A stretch of DNA of 64,000 nucleotides from Bradyrhizobium sp. CB1650 (GCF_029761915.1 NZ_CP121695.1:5547501-5611500); one strand, 5' to 3'. Numbered from the stretch's first letter, positions 8,028 to 17,195 are shown. Numbers and translations: made by a program. Notes: generated by a model not told the origin, from the sequence alone.

Positions 8028-8960
8028 ATGGCGCTGCTTCCTGCGAGCACCAAGGCCCGCGCGCGGGAGGCTGCCAAATCGCTAGGCGGAAGCCTGATCG
8101 GCGCCGCAACGGTCGGCTTGCTGCGCACCACGCGCTATTTCGATCCGGTCAAGACATCGGACTTCTTTGCGCGCGTCACCCGCCTGATCGGCCCGCGCCT
8201 GCGCGAGCACCGCATCGGCCGTGCCAATCTGACGGCGGCCTTCCCGGAGAAGTCGCCGGAGGAAATCGAAAAAATCCTGATGGGCGTGTGGGACAATCTC
8301 GGCCGTGTCGGCGCCGAGTTCGCCCATATCGACAGCGTCTGGGACTACGATCGCGACCATCCGGAAAACAGCCGGATCGAATTGTCGCCGCGCAGCATCG
8401 AGCTGTTCGACCAGATCAGGGACGACGGCAAGCCGGCACTGGTCTTCGCCGCCCATCTCGCCAACTGGGAACTGCCGGCGCTCGCCGCGGTGGCGCACGG
8501 GCTGGATACCGCGATCCTCTACCGCCGGCCGAACATCGCCTCCGCCGACCGCATCATCCAGGAGATGCGTCAGGTCAACATGGGCACGCTGATCCCTGCG
8601 GGGCGCGACGCTCCGCTTCGCCTTGCGCAGGCGCTGAAGGACGGCAAGCACGTCGCCATGCTGATCGACCAGTATCTGACCGGCGGCGTCGAGGTCACCT
8701 TCTTCGGCCGCAAGACCCGCGCCAATCCGATGCTGGCGCGGCTGCTCCGCCAGGTCGAATGTCCGATCCACGGCGTGCGCATCATCCGCCTGCCCAGTGG
8801 CCGCTTCCGTGGCGAGCTGACCGAGGAGATCCAGCCGGTCCGCGACGCCGACGGCAAGATCGACATCCAGGGCACGACGCAGGCGATCACGAGCGTGGTG
8901 GAAGGCTGGGTCCGCGAGCACCCGGAGCAGTGGCTGTGGCTGCACCGGCGGTGGCGGTAG
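8028..8960 (+). CDS. lpxXL: Lipid A acyltransferase, LpxXL/HtrB family
   Basis: A 310-residue LpxL/HtrB-family lysophospholipid acyltransferase with the HX4E motif HLANWE (His 143, Glu 148), the following GRD substrate segment around residue 199 and the C-terminal WVREHPEQWLWLHRRW typical of the family. Located as the last gene of the acpXL operon, it is the expected enzyme that moves the very-long-chain acyl group from AcpXL to lipid A at the inner membrane. It starts eight bases after fabF1. In Rhizobium an alcohol dehydrogenase gene lies between fabF1 and lpxXL; none is present here. The stop is one base away from the opposing pilus operon. Confidence 0.9.
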   Translation: MALLPASTKARAREAAKSLGGSLIGAATVGLLRTTRYFDPVKTSDFFARVTRLIGPRLREHRIGRANLTAAFPEKSPEEIEKILMGVWDNLGRVGAEFAHIDSVWDYDRDHPENSRIELSPRSIELFDQIRDDGKPALVFAAHLANWELPALAAVAHGLDTAILYRRPNIASADRIIQEMRQVNMGTLIPAGRDAPLRLAQALKDGKHVAMLIDQYLTGGVEVTFFGRKTRANPMLARLLRQVECPIHGVRIIRLPSGRFRGELTEEIQPVRDADGKIDIQGTTQAITSVVEGWVREHPEQWLWLHRRWR

Positions 8961-8961
8961 T

Positions 8962-9921
8962 CTAGTAAGTTACCGTCACAACCACGGTATCGGAATAAAC
9001 ACCCGGCGAAGGTGTGGCTTGCGGTGGGACGCGCCCGTACACCGAGAGGTTCTGGGCAAGTCCGGTCCCGGTGCCGGGAACGGTGCTCCCGGGTGTTCCG
9101 GCATCGCCCCACACCTGAGAGCGAGCCGCATCCTTGTAGAGGCCATAGGTGACCGTCTCGGTGCTCTTGGACATCTTGCGCGCGGCAGGCGGCGCGTTCG
9201 TCGTGCCGCCGTTGAGGCTGACCGTGTAACTGGTGTTGGGCGTGCAGGTGACGGTGACTTGGCCTGTCGCGTCGATATTCGATGTCAATACGCCGGTGGC
9301 CCCGAAATTGATGTTCTGTGCCGCGACGAGGCAATTGCTGGCCACCGATCCCGTGACGCTGAACGTCGCATTGGTGGATCCGGTCAGCGAAGCACTGCAA
9401 GCCGGGCACGTGCCTGAGCAATACTGATATCGAAGTTGCGCCTGGGTCCCTGAGTAGGAGGAGGTGTATGATCCCGCCGGCGCGGTCGACTGCCCGCCGA
9501 ACACGCGCGCGAAGATCGTTGAACTCAGCGAGCCGGATCCGAGCGCGTTCAACGTCAAGCTCAGCGCCGGGGGCGTCGGGGGATCCGAAAACAGGTTTGA
9601 ACCCCAGATCGTGCCTCCCCATGTGGAGCTGTAGAGTTGGTACGACAGTGGATTTGTGCCGCTGAGGATGCGACGGTTCGTTTCGGTGGTCCCGCTCGTT
9701 CCGGAACCGAGATTGGGGCAGAGCCGGATCGTGCGACTAGCGATGCCACTGCAGGTGATATCCACTGCGGCCGTGGTGTCGTCATTGCTGCCGGAGAGCG
9801 TGTCGACGGATCCGAAGTTGATGGCGGAGACGCTGAAGCTGCAACTCTGCGCGTGCGTGCAGGTTGGGGCCAGCAGCAGTGCTAGGGCCAAAGCCGTCCC
9901 AATCGAAAATCTCATCCGCAT
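8962..9921 (-). CDS. Csu-type pilus tip/adhesin protein with two spore-coat-U domains
   Basis: About 319 residues: a signal peptide ending near THAQ, then two SCPU (spore coat U) domains. The first begins CSFSVSAINFG, the second begins near residue 190 with TFSVTGSVASNC and ends in the beta-strand SDTVVVTVTY that closes many SCPU domains. Several Cys pairs lie in the first domain. Two-domain SCPU proteins are the tip adhesins (CsuE-like) of archaic chaperone-usher pili. The ATG at 9921 overlaps the usher stop as TGATG, supporting coupling; an ATG at 9930 is possible. It is the last gene of the operon, and its stop nearly touches lpxXL. Confidence 0.85.
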   Translation of the reverse strand: MRMRFSIGTALALALLLAPTCTHAQSCSFSVSAINFGSVDTLSGSNDDTTAAVDITCSGIASRTIRLCPNLGSGTSGTTETNRRILSGTNPLSYQLYSSTWGGTIWGSNLFSDPPTPPALSLTLNALGSGSLSSTIFARVFGGQSTAPAGSYTSSYSGTQAQLRYQYCSGTCPACSASLTGSTNATFSVTGSVASNCLVAAQNINFGATGVLTSNIDATGQVTVTCTPNTSYTVSLNGGTTNAPPAARKMSKSTETVTYGLYKDAARSQVWGDAGTPGSTVPGTGTGLAQNLSVYGRVPPQATPSPGVYSDTVVVTVTY

Positions 9922-12348
9922 CACCGGCATACGACGTTCTCGATCGTGACTTGCTTTCCAGCTTCTGGCGTATAGTCAAACTCCGCCCTGCATGAGTTTC
10001 CGTCGGGTAAACTCATCACTGCGGTGTTTTTGGCGCCGAGACCGTGGACGTAGGCTTGGCCGTCGTACCCAACGACGAACGAATCCTCGCTGCCGTCCAA
10101 GCGCCCCTCGGCCCCGACCTTGAGCGGTTTGTTCGACACGTCGACAAACGTCACCAGCGCGGCTTGCGGCGCCTCCGATATGCCGAACTTGAGAACAACG
10201 CCGCCGCGATCGGCCGGAACGGCAATCTCCTTCGTGGTCGGAATGTCGGCGTCGACTGGCAGATTCTTGGCGTCGATCGAGATCTTGTTCTTCTGGTACG
10301 AATTCAGATAGGGCACGAGAAGCAGCCCGCGACTATCCGTCACCCCGACCGGTCGATTTTCGTATTGCACGGCGACGTTTGGTGCGCCGGCATTGACCAC
10401 GGCAAACGCGTCGTCGATCCGGTTGCCGAAGAAGACGCCACCTCCCGCGAAGGCAATCGATCCGTCGAATTGAGCGGTTCCACGCGTGCTGCTGCCGTAT
10501 TGCTGCACGGTGGCCTCGGCGCGCCCAACGGAGGAGCGATAGCTCGCGGCCGCCGAGCGCTCCGTGGTTCGGCCTTCAGCATCGCGAATGCGCCAGCCGT
10601 AGCTGCCTTCCTCGAGCCTCTCGGATTTGACAGCATCGACGACGCCGACAGGCCCATTGGGCGTATGCTGACTGGCCGCCGTTACTGTGACGTCGTTGCC
10701 CAGCGGTATCGAAATTCCAGCGAAGACGCCGAAGCTGCTCTTGTCGTCCAGATCCTTGAACGCCGAGGCGAAGATCGTGCTGTTGTTGAGAATGGTGCGA
10801 CTATACGACAGCCCAACAATGCGATTGCGATCGCCCACCGCGCTCTCAAGTTGAGTATAGCTGAGATTGACAGAGGACCGATCGAACGGCAACGGGATGC
10901 CGAGACTGACCTGGTCGAGGCGCTTGGGTACGCGAGCGCTCAGATAGGAAAACTCCTTGAATTTGGGGTCGAGAATCGGGGCTGTGATGGACGCGATATC
11001 TTCGTAATCGCCTATCGTTCGCTGCGTTCGTGCGTAGAGCGACACGCCCCAGTATGTCATTTCCAGCGAGGCATTGAGCAAGCCACCGGTTCGTCCGCCA
11101 GCCTGGCTGCCAGCCAGGGCGAACGAGGCAACTCCGATCGGACCAAGACCGAACGTTGCGCCGGCGCCACCGTTGAGCAAGCCGTCACCACCTTCAAAAT
11201 GGCTTTCCAGCGTCAGCCAATCGCTTAGACCATATCGTCCGCTCATGGAGGCCATTGGACGCGCATCATAGTTGTCGGATTCGACGCCATAGAAGCGTCG
11301 CGCAAAGCCCATCTCACCCGAGAAATCGTAGAGGCCTTCTCTCAGAAGCTGGTTCGAGGCGTAGAACGGCAACGTAGTCGCGGTCTGCCGACCGAGTGCA
11401 TCACTGACGACGACGCTCGCCGTCCCGGCACCGGTCACGACCGGAAAGTTCGTAAGTTGGAACGGTCCCGGCGGAATCGGACACCTTTGCGTTCTGCGAA
11501 TACACGTCGAGCGTCGACGGCACCGCCGCGCTGCCCGACAGGGACGGCACAGGCATCGTGACGAGATCGGGACGCAAGGCAAAGCTGCGTTGCATTTGAA
11601 GACCGCCCAGACGATATGGCCGCGTCCAGGACAAACCGCCGGAAATCACATCGCCTGCTCGATAGGTGATGAGCTGATCCATGTCGGAATATGTCCAGGT
11701 CGAGTCGAGACGGACAAAGCCGTCAAGCGCCGGGGAGACGGTGCTGGCAATCAGGGATTGACTGAGTGTTCCATAGGGACCGAAGACGCGGGCATCGAAC
11801 GCGCCCGATAGCCCCTGAAACGTCTTGAGGTCGCGCCAGAACGAGCCATCCGAGCTGGCGAACAAGGTGTAATTCAAGACCCCGCCGTAGCTCCGCTGCG
11901 GCTCTGGAATGATATCGCTGGACGACGCTCGCAGATTGATCGTGTGGGGGACCCGCGCTCCGTCCGGAGCGACGATGAACAAGCTTTGCGTCGCCTGGTC
12001 CAGGCGATATGTGATTCCCGGCAATCCCTTGAGACTGACCAGCCTATCCGAACCTTCTGAACCTTTGGGGGGCAGGAGGCCAATTGCATGGAGCTCGTCC
12101 GGGGTTGCCGCGAGAGAACCGTCTGGAAGTTGCTTGAAAGAGCCGATCAGGCCGTTACCTCTGTCATTGATCACGACGTTGAGTTGCAGATCCTGTCCCT
12201 CCGGGATGATGATGGCAGGGCTCGCAACAGGTATGTCCATCAGTCCGTCGGCGCGCGCGTGATCCAGCGAGGCAGCGGCAGCAAGCAGCAGAATTGCAAC
12301 GTCAACGGCCGGTTTGAACGACGGCCGTCGCATTGATCTCTCCGCCAT
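9921..12348 (-). pseudogene. Outer-membrane usher of the Csu-type pilus, split by a frameshift
   Basis: Two frames together make one full-length usher of about 809 residues. The N-terminal part (12348 to about 11475) has a signal peptide, an N-terminal domain and the first barrel strands. The C-terminal part (about 11480 to 9921) resumes exactly at the conserved PPGPFQLTNFP plug segment and runs to the C-terminal domain. The reading frame changes by one base near 11474-11480, between LDVYSQNAKVSDS and PPGPF. Either this is a real mutation that disables pilus export or a sequencing error. The 5' end overlaps the chaperone gene by 47 bases and the 3' end overlaps the adhesin start. Confidence 0.85.
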
Positions 12349-13030
12349 CGCTTTGGCTTGAGAGGGTCACAGTGCGACCCGATATTCGCGCTCCATTCGC
12401 GGGAAACGACCATTGCGCGCTCGCGTTGCCCAGCACATAGCCGACCAGCCCGTTGCCGAGCTTGAGATTGTGGCCGTTGCCGTCGGTCAGCTTGAGATCT
12501 GCGATCTTGAGGCGCTGTTGGCCGTCGTTCTTCGCCGCGACCGTGACCACGTTGCCGCTCTGACGAACGTTCCACGTGACCTGCGGCCTTCGCGCCTCCA
12601 CGTTCCGGAAGAACACGGGCACGGAGTAGCGCAGGGCCAAATTGACGACCCCGGGCTTTCGCAGCGATGGATCGGGAAGCTCATCGACGACGACGCGGTA
12701 GCTCTCTTCGCCGGCGACAGGCGATTTGTTGACGCGAACGACGCGCACCACATAGTCGGCGTTTGGGCCCAATCTCTGACTCGGCGGGCTTGCCACCACG
12801 TCCGAGGTGGGGACAAGACGATCGACGCCTTCGTTCTGGGTCCACCGGAAGACACGAAGCTGCACGTTGATCGGACGGTTGTCCTCGTTGCGCAGGCTGA
12901 GCGTCGCCGCGCTGTCGGGCGCCAGCAGGTCGAGAGTGGTCGGCGCGACGCGCAGCGATGCCGCCTCCACCGGGGCCGTACACAGGCAAGCGAAGGCGAT
13001 CCCGCTCACGCGGGCAAGCAGTGTGGGCAT
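12302..13030 (-). CDS. Periplasmic pilus chaperone (CsuC/PapD-like)
   Basis: A 242-residue PapD-family chaperone with a signal peptide (cleavage near VEAAS) followed by two immunoglobulin-like domains. The N-terminal domain contains the LRVAPTTLDLLAPDSAATLSLRN strand pattern with the conserved NxxxRPINVQLRVFRW segment, and the interdomain YRVVVDELP is characteristic of archaic-type chaperones. It would hold SCPU subunits in the periplasm by donor-strand complementation and hand them to the usher. It follows the major subunit gene by 11 bases and overlaps the usher start by 47 bases. Confidence 0.9.
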   Translation of the reverse strand: MPTLLARVSGIAFACLCTAPVEAASLRVAPTTLDLLAPDSAATLSLRNEDNRPINVQLRVFRWTQNEGVDRLVPTSDVVASPPSQRLGPNADYVVRVVRVNKSPVAGEESYRVVVDELPDPSLRKPGVVNLALRYSVPVFFRNVEARRPQVTWNVRQSGNVVTVAAKNDGQQRLKIADLKLTDGNGHNLKLGNGLVGYVLGNASAQWSFPANGARISGRTVTLSSQSDGGEINATAVVQTGR

Positions 13031-13041
13031 CGTTGCTTCCG

Positions 13042-13584
13042 TTAGTAGGTGACAGTGACCGTCAGCGTATCGCTGTAGCCGCCGGCAGCCGGTGTCGCCT
13101 GTGGTGGGACACGACCGTAGACCGTGATCGGTTGGGGATTGCCGTTTCCGGTGCCGGCCAGCGTGTCCGTTCCGATGGTGGTGCCCCAGACCAGGCTGCG
13201 GGCGGCGTCACGGTATACCGAGTACGTGACCGTCGCCGCGGCCGGTCCGGTCATCTTGCGGGCCGCAACCGTCGCCCCCGCGCCGTTCCCCGTACTGATG
13301 CCGACGGTGTAGGGCGTGGTGTTGGTGCACTGAACGGAGATCGTGCTCTGGGCATCGACGTTCGCGCTGAGGACGCCCTGCGTTCCAAACGCAAGGTCAG
13401 TCGCCGATTGGACGACACAATTCGACTGGATGGTGATCGTGACGTTGAACTGACCCGTCGCGGTTGCTGCGTAGCCAGGTTGTGGCGTGAGCATGGCCCC
13501 TGCTGTCAGGAGTCCGCTCGTCAACGCCGGTGATAACAGCCGCCGGACGCGGCGACGCAAACATGTACTCATGGGCAAGCTCAT
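13042..13584 (-). CDS. Csu-type pilus subunit with one spore-coat-U domain
   Basis: A 180-residue secreted protein: a signal peptide ending near GYAATA, then one SCPU domain with the opening TGQFNVTITIQSNC, an internal Cys in VQCTNTTPY and the closing strand SDTLTVTVTY. Its C-terminal half closely resembles the second domain of the tip protein encoded at the other end of the operon (shared VYGRVPPQATP segment). As the first gene of the operon it is the likely major rod subunit. The start could be at 13584 or at the next ATG at 13572. A CtrA-type box lies about 45 bases upstream. Confidence 0.87.
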   Translation of the reverse strand: MSLPMSTCLRRRVRRLLSPALTSGLLTAGAMLTPQPGYAATATGQFNVTITIQSNCVVQSATDLAFGTQGVLSANVDAQSTISVQCTNTTPYTVGISTGNGAGATVAARKMTGPAAATVTYSVYRDAARSLVWGTTIGTDTLAGTGNGNPQPITVYGRVPPQATPAAGGYSDTLTVTVTY

Positions 13585-13626
13585 CGCGTTGCCCCCTGCC
13601 CATCACGGACGCTATCGGTCTCATGG

Positions 13627-13641
13627 TTAACGTTTGGTTAA
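13627..13641. promoter_or_regulatory. CtrA-type binding box upstream of the pilus operon
   Basis: TTAA at 13627-13630 and TTAA at 13638-13641 are separated by exactly seven bases, inside the near-direct repeat GGTTAAC-GTTT-GGTTAAC. TTAA-N7-TTAA is the consensus for the alphaproteobacterial cell-cycle regulator CtrA. The box ends 43 bases upstream of the first pilus gene. Whether it activates or represses cannot be told. Confidence 0.6.
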
Positions 13642-14402
13642 CATCGTCGATCCCTTTCAACGCGCCGTATAGGTCGGGATCATGAAGCCGCCAACGTACG
13701 ACCATTGCGGTTCGTTCGAGGCTTCTGCGGGTGCCGCAAGCCGTTCGCACGACCAACATAGCGCTTCAGCAGGGAATCAACTGAGGCGCCGTACGATGCC
13801 CCGTCTCCACGGCAGTGGCGCAAGGAACATCGATCGTGAGCGCAGAGTGTGCGGACGCGGCGCTTCGCGCCAGCTCGCTGAGGCACCTGTTGGCTCAGCC
13901 GCCATACTGCAGCGGCCTGGCGGCAATGACCTGGAATCGAGCATTCCGGAAGCAAGCGCTCACCGCGGGCCCGCATAAGGAGGCGGCCTCCGTCACCATC
14001 ATAGGGGCCTAGCGAACTAGCTCCCCAAGGCGATCGCCAGGCGCGGGCGATCCAGTATTCCAGAGACGCTGACGACTACGGAGAAGCCGCGGCGTACTGG
14101 ATGCCCCGCCTTCGCGGGGCATGACACCGAGCGCTATTGGGCCTGATTACGATGATGCATTTCTGCCGGTGTTTTGCCCGACGAGTCAATGACCGGAGCC
14201 TGACGCAGTCGGGCCCGTCGGCCCGCGCGACGGTTCACTCTCGAGGTGCTTCAGGATTTGCGCCTGCGGGGCGAATAAACCAAACCCGATCTCGGCTTAG
14301 GCACCACCACCGCCGGTAACCCACTGGTCGCGGTTCTACTTTGCATGGGGTTGTTTTGCAGATTTTTTGGTTGCCGCGTCGAATCAGGAATGACCGCGGC
14401 CT
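13642..14402. other. Intergenic region upstream of the pilus operon
   Basis: A stretch of about 760 bases with no supported gene. Short open frames (for example around 13682-13978 on the plus strand) have codon use and composition unlike the neighbouring genes. The only structured element I see is the family A palindrome at 14101-14122 with its flank from about 14050. The remainder may be the decayed remnant of a gene or a long regulatory spacer. Confidence 0.5.
14101..14122. repeat. Dispersed palindrome, family A (copy 2)
   Basis: Perfect inverted repeat ATGCCCCGC (14101-14109) / GCGGGGCAT (14114-14122) with a CTTC loop, followed by GACAC. The preceding CCAGTATTCC and following GAGCG resemble the flanks of the other copies. 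Confidence 0.75.
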
Positions 14403-15515
14403 CTACCTTCCCGTCTTCACCTTGGTCCAGAGCCGGTTGATGATGCGCTGGGTGGCGGGTTCGCGGGCGGTGATGACGAAGAGCTTTGAGAGCGTCGCCT
14501 CGTCCGGATAGATGTTCCTGTCGTTCAGGATCTTTGGGTCGACCAGCTTCTGGCTGGCGAGGTTGCCGTTGGCGTAGGACAGGAAGTCGGAGTTCTTTGC
14601 CGCGACATCCGGGCGGTAGAGATAGTTGATCAGCTCGTAGGCCTCCTTGACGTTCTTGGCATCCGCGGGGATCGCGAGATTGTCGAAGAACATCTGCGCG
14701 CCCTCCTTCGGGATGGCGTAGCCGATCTCGATGCCGCTCTTGGCTTCGGCCGCGCGAGCGCGCGCCTGCATGATGTCGCCGGACCAGCCGACCACGAGAC
14801 AGATCTCGCCGGTGGCGAGCGCGCTGAGATATTCCGACGAGTGGAACTTGCGCACGGACGGGCGAACCTTCGCCACGACGTCGGCGGCCTTCTCGAGGTC
14901 CACCTGCCTGGTCGAGTTCGGATCGAGCCCGAGATAGTTCAGCGCCGCCGGAAAGATGTCGTCGGCAGAGTCGAGCATGTGCACGCCGCAGTCTTTGAAC
15001 TTCGCAAGGTTCTCCGGCTTGAAGACGATGTCCCAGCTATCGATCTTGGCGTCCGGCCCGAGCATCGCCTTCACCTTGGCGACGTTGTAGCCGATGCCCG
15101 TCGTGCCCCACATGTAGTTGGCGGCGAATTCGTTGCCGGGATCGTAGGTCGCAAGGTGCTGGGTCACCACGGGCCAGGCATTGGAGAGGTTCGGCAGCTT
15201 CGACTTGTCGAGCTTCTGGAAGATGTTGGCCTTGATCTGGCGCTGCAGGAAATAGGCGGTCGGCACCACGACGTCATAGCCGGACTTGCCGGCCATCAGG
15301 CGCGTCTCTAGCGTCTCGTTGGCATCGAAGGTGTCGTAGACCACCTTGATGCCGGTCTCCTTGGTGAAGTCCTCGAGGACACCGGGCGCCATGTAGTTCG
15401 ACCAGTTGTAGAAGTTGACGACGCGCTCTTCGGCCGCTGCGGGAGCGGAAAGCAATGTCAGCGCTGCAGCGATGGCAAGACCAAAGCGGAGCCGCGAGCG
15501 GCTGACGTTCATCAT
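14403..15515 (-). CDS. Polyamine ABC transporter substrate-binding protein (PotF/PotD-like)
   Basis: A 370-residue periplasmic binding protein with a signal peptide (cleavage near AAAEE) and family motifs: VNFYNWSNYM at the N terminus, GYDVVVPTAYF, and MWGTTGIGYN near residue 135. These are the PotD/PotF polyamine-binding signatures, so putrescine or spermidine is the likely ligand. No ABC permease or ATPase genes are adjacent, so either they lie elsewhere or the protein serves another system. The start lies six bases after the aminotransferase stop on the same strand, so the two are probably co-transcribed. ATG at 15512 is an equally good start. Confidence 0.88.
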   Translation of the reverse strand: MMNVSRSRLRFGLAIAAALTLLSAPAAAEERVVNFYNWSNYMAPGVLEDFTKETGIKVVYDTFDANETLETRLMAGKSGYDVVVPTAYFLQRQIKANIFQKLDKSKLPNLSNAWPVVTQHLATYDPGNEFAANYMWGTTGIGYNVAKVKAMLGPDAKIDSWDIVFKPENLAKFKDCGVHMLDSADDIFPAALNYLGLDPNSTRQVDLEKAADVVAKVRPSVRKFHSSEYLSALATGEICLVVGWSGDIMQARARAAEAKSGIEIGYAIPKEGAQMFFDNLAIPADAKNVKEAYELINYLYRPDVAAKNSDFLSYANGNLASQKLVDPKILNDRNIYPDEATLSKLFVITAREPATQRIINRLWTKVKTGR

Positions 15516-15521
15516 CTTGAT

Positions 15522-16703
15522 CTACCTCTTGCGTCCGCGCACCGCGTCCGACAGCCGCTCCAGTGCGGTGTCGAGCGTCTCGTCCTTCTTGGCGAAGCAG
15601 AACCGCACCACCGAGGTCACCGGGTCCTTCTCATAGAAGGCCGACACCGGGATAGCCGCCACCTTGTAATCCCTGACGATCCGCCAGCAGAATTCGGCAT
15701 CGCTCTCGTTCAGCCCGAGCGGCGACAGGTCGACGGTGAGGAAGTAGGTGCCTTGCGACTTCAGCACCGGGAAGCCGAGGCGCTCCAGTCCCTTGGTCAG
15801 ACGGTCCCTGCTCCGGGTCAGATCCCTGCGCATCGAGAGAAAATAATCGTCGGGCTTGCCGAGGCCGTAGGCGACAGCGGCCTGCAGGTTCGGTGCGGTG
15901 GTGAAGGTCAGGAACTGGTGCACCTTCGCGGCAACGCGCAGCAGCGGCGGCGCTGCGCAGACGAAGCCGATCTTCCAGCCGGTGAGCGAGAAGATCTTGC
16001 CGGCCGAGCCGACCTTGATGGTGCGCTCGCGCATGCCGGCAATGGTGATCAGCGGGATGTGCTTGTGCTCGTCGAAGGTGACGTGCTCCCAGACCTCATC
16101 GCAGATCGCGATGACGTCGAACTCCTGGCAGTAGCGCGCAAGCAGCTCGAGGTCCTCGCGCGGATAGACCACCGCGGAGGGATTTAGGGGATTGTTGAAC
16201 AGCACCGCCTTGGTCTTTGAATTGAAGACGCTTTTCAGCATGTCCTCATTCAGCCTCCAGGTGGGCGGCTCGAGCCGCACCAGGCGCGGAATGCCGCCGG
16301 CCTGGCGGATGATCGGAAGATAGGAATCATAGACCGGCTGGAAGCAGACCACCTCGTCGCCGGGCTGGACCACGGCGAGGATGGCCGAGGTCAGGGCCTC
16401 GGTGCCGCCGGAGGTCACCATCACCTCGCTCATCGGATCGAGCTTGAGGCCATGCCAGTGGCCGTAATGCGTCGCGATCGCCTGGCGCAGCTCCGGGACG
16501 CCCATCATCGACGGATACTGGTTGTAGCCGTTGAGCGAGGCATCGGCCGCGGCACGGCGGATGTCCTCCGGGCCCGGATCGTCGGGGAAGCCCTGGCCGA
16601 GATTGATGGCGGCATTGTCGCGCGCGGCCTGCGACATCGCCTCGAAGATGGTGACGGGAAGGTCGGCGAAGACCTTGTTCAGCGAAGAGCTCTTGGTCGT
16701 CAT
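15522..16703 (-). CDS. PLP-dependent class I/II aminotransferase
   Basis: A 393-residue fold-type I aminotransferase. Lys 236 in GSAGKIFSLTGWKIGF is the PLP Schiff base lysine; the NNPLNPS loop (about 170-176) and CDEVWEH (about 201) are the cofactor-contacting motifs. The INLGQGFPD N terminus places it near kynurenine/methionine aminotransferases (YbdL-like). The frame is open upstream to 16787, but that part lies over the end of the rhodanese gene, so I start at the ATG at 16703. It sits between a rhodanese and a polyamine-binding protein in a tight operon, which hints at amine or sulfur amino acid turnover; the substrate is unknown. Confidence 0.88.
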   Translation of the reverse strand: MTTKSSSLNKVFADLPVTIFEAMSQAARDNAAINLGQGFPDDPGPEDIRRAAADASLNGYNQYPSMMGVPELRQAIATHYGHWHGLKLDPMSEVMVTSGGTEALTSAILAVVQPGDEVVCFQPVYDSYLPIIRQAGGIPRLVRLEPPTWRLNEDMLKSVFNSKTKAVLFNNPLNPSAVVYPREDLELLARYCQEFDVIAICDEVWEHVTFDEHKHIPLITIAGMRERTIKVGSAGKIFSLTGWKIGFVCAAPPLLRVAAKVHQFLTFTTAPNLQAAVAYGLGKPDDYFLSMRRDLTRSRDRLTKGLERLGFPVLKSQGTYFLTVDLSPLGLNESDAEFCWRIVRDYKVAAIPVSAFYEKDPVTSVVRFCFAKKDETLDTALERLSDAVRGRKR

Positions 16704-16710
16704 CTCCGGG

Positions 16711-17037
16711 TCAGCCACCGACCTTGGTGGGAAGACCCGCCGCCTTCCAGCCGAGGATGCCGCCGGCCAGATGCTTGTCATAGGCAAGGCCGGCCGCCTG
16801 CGCGGCGAGCGAGGCAGTCACCGAGCGCTTGCCGGAGCGGCAAGCGAACACGACCTCCTTGCCTTGCGGATCGGGGATCGCCTTGGGATCGAAGGTCGAG
16901 AGCGGCACCACGACGCCGTAGGGATAGGCTTCGGCCGCGACCTCGTTCGGCTCGCGCACATCGACGAGCAAATAGCGCCCTTCCGCTACACCCTTGGAGA
17001 CCTCGTCCGGGGTGAGATCCTGTACCTGGTTTGACAA
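16711..17037 (-). CDS. Single-domain rhodanese-like protein
   Basis: About 108 residues forming one rhodanese domain. It has LLVDVREPNEV near residue 25 and the active-site loop FACRSGKRS with Cys 66, so it should be competent for persulfide transfer. A TTG start at 17037 is preferred because GGAGG lies five bases before it; an ATG at 17115 would add 26 residues without family similarity. It is the first gene of an operon with the aminotransferase (seven bases apart) and the polyamine-binding protein. Confidence 0.85.
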   Translation of the reverse strand: MSNQVQDLTPDEVSKGVAEGRYLLVDVREPNEVAAEAYPYGVVVPLSTFDPKAIPDPQGKEVVFACRSGKRSVTASLAAQAAGLAYDKHLAGGILGWKAAGLPTKVGG

Positions 17038-17195
17038 ATCATCCTCCAACGTCCGAGCGCGCGCCGGAAGCGATCCCGGCGGCGGCAACCTTGCCTCTCG
17101 GCTCACGAAAATCAAGCGCTACAAAGGCTTGAGCGATGCCCTGCAAGTTAAAGCTAAATCGCAGGGACTTGAAGCGCAGGTTTCGCAGCCTCGCC

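Noticed and set aside
11460..11490. Programmed frameshifting as an explanation for the split usher.
   Set aside because: No slippery heptamer or long homopolymer and no obvious downstream stimulatory structure at the junction; ushers are not known to use this.
13682..13978. A 98-residue open frame upstream of the pilus operon.
   Set aside because: Ser/Arg/His-rich with no domain, no ribosome binding site and codon use unlike the neighbours.
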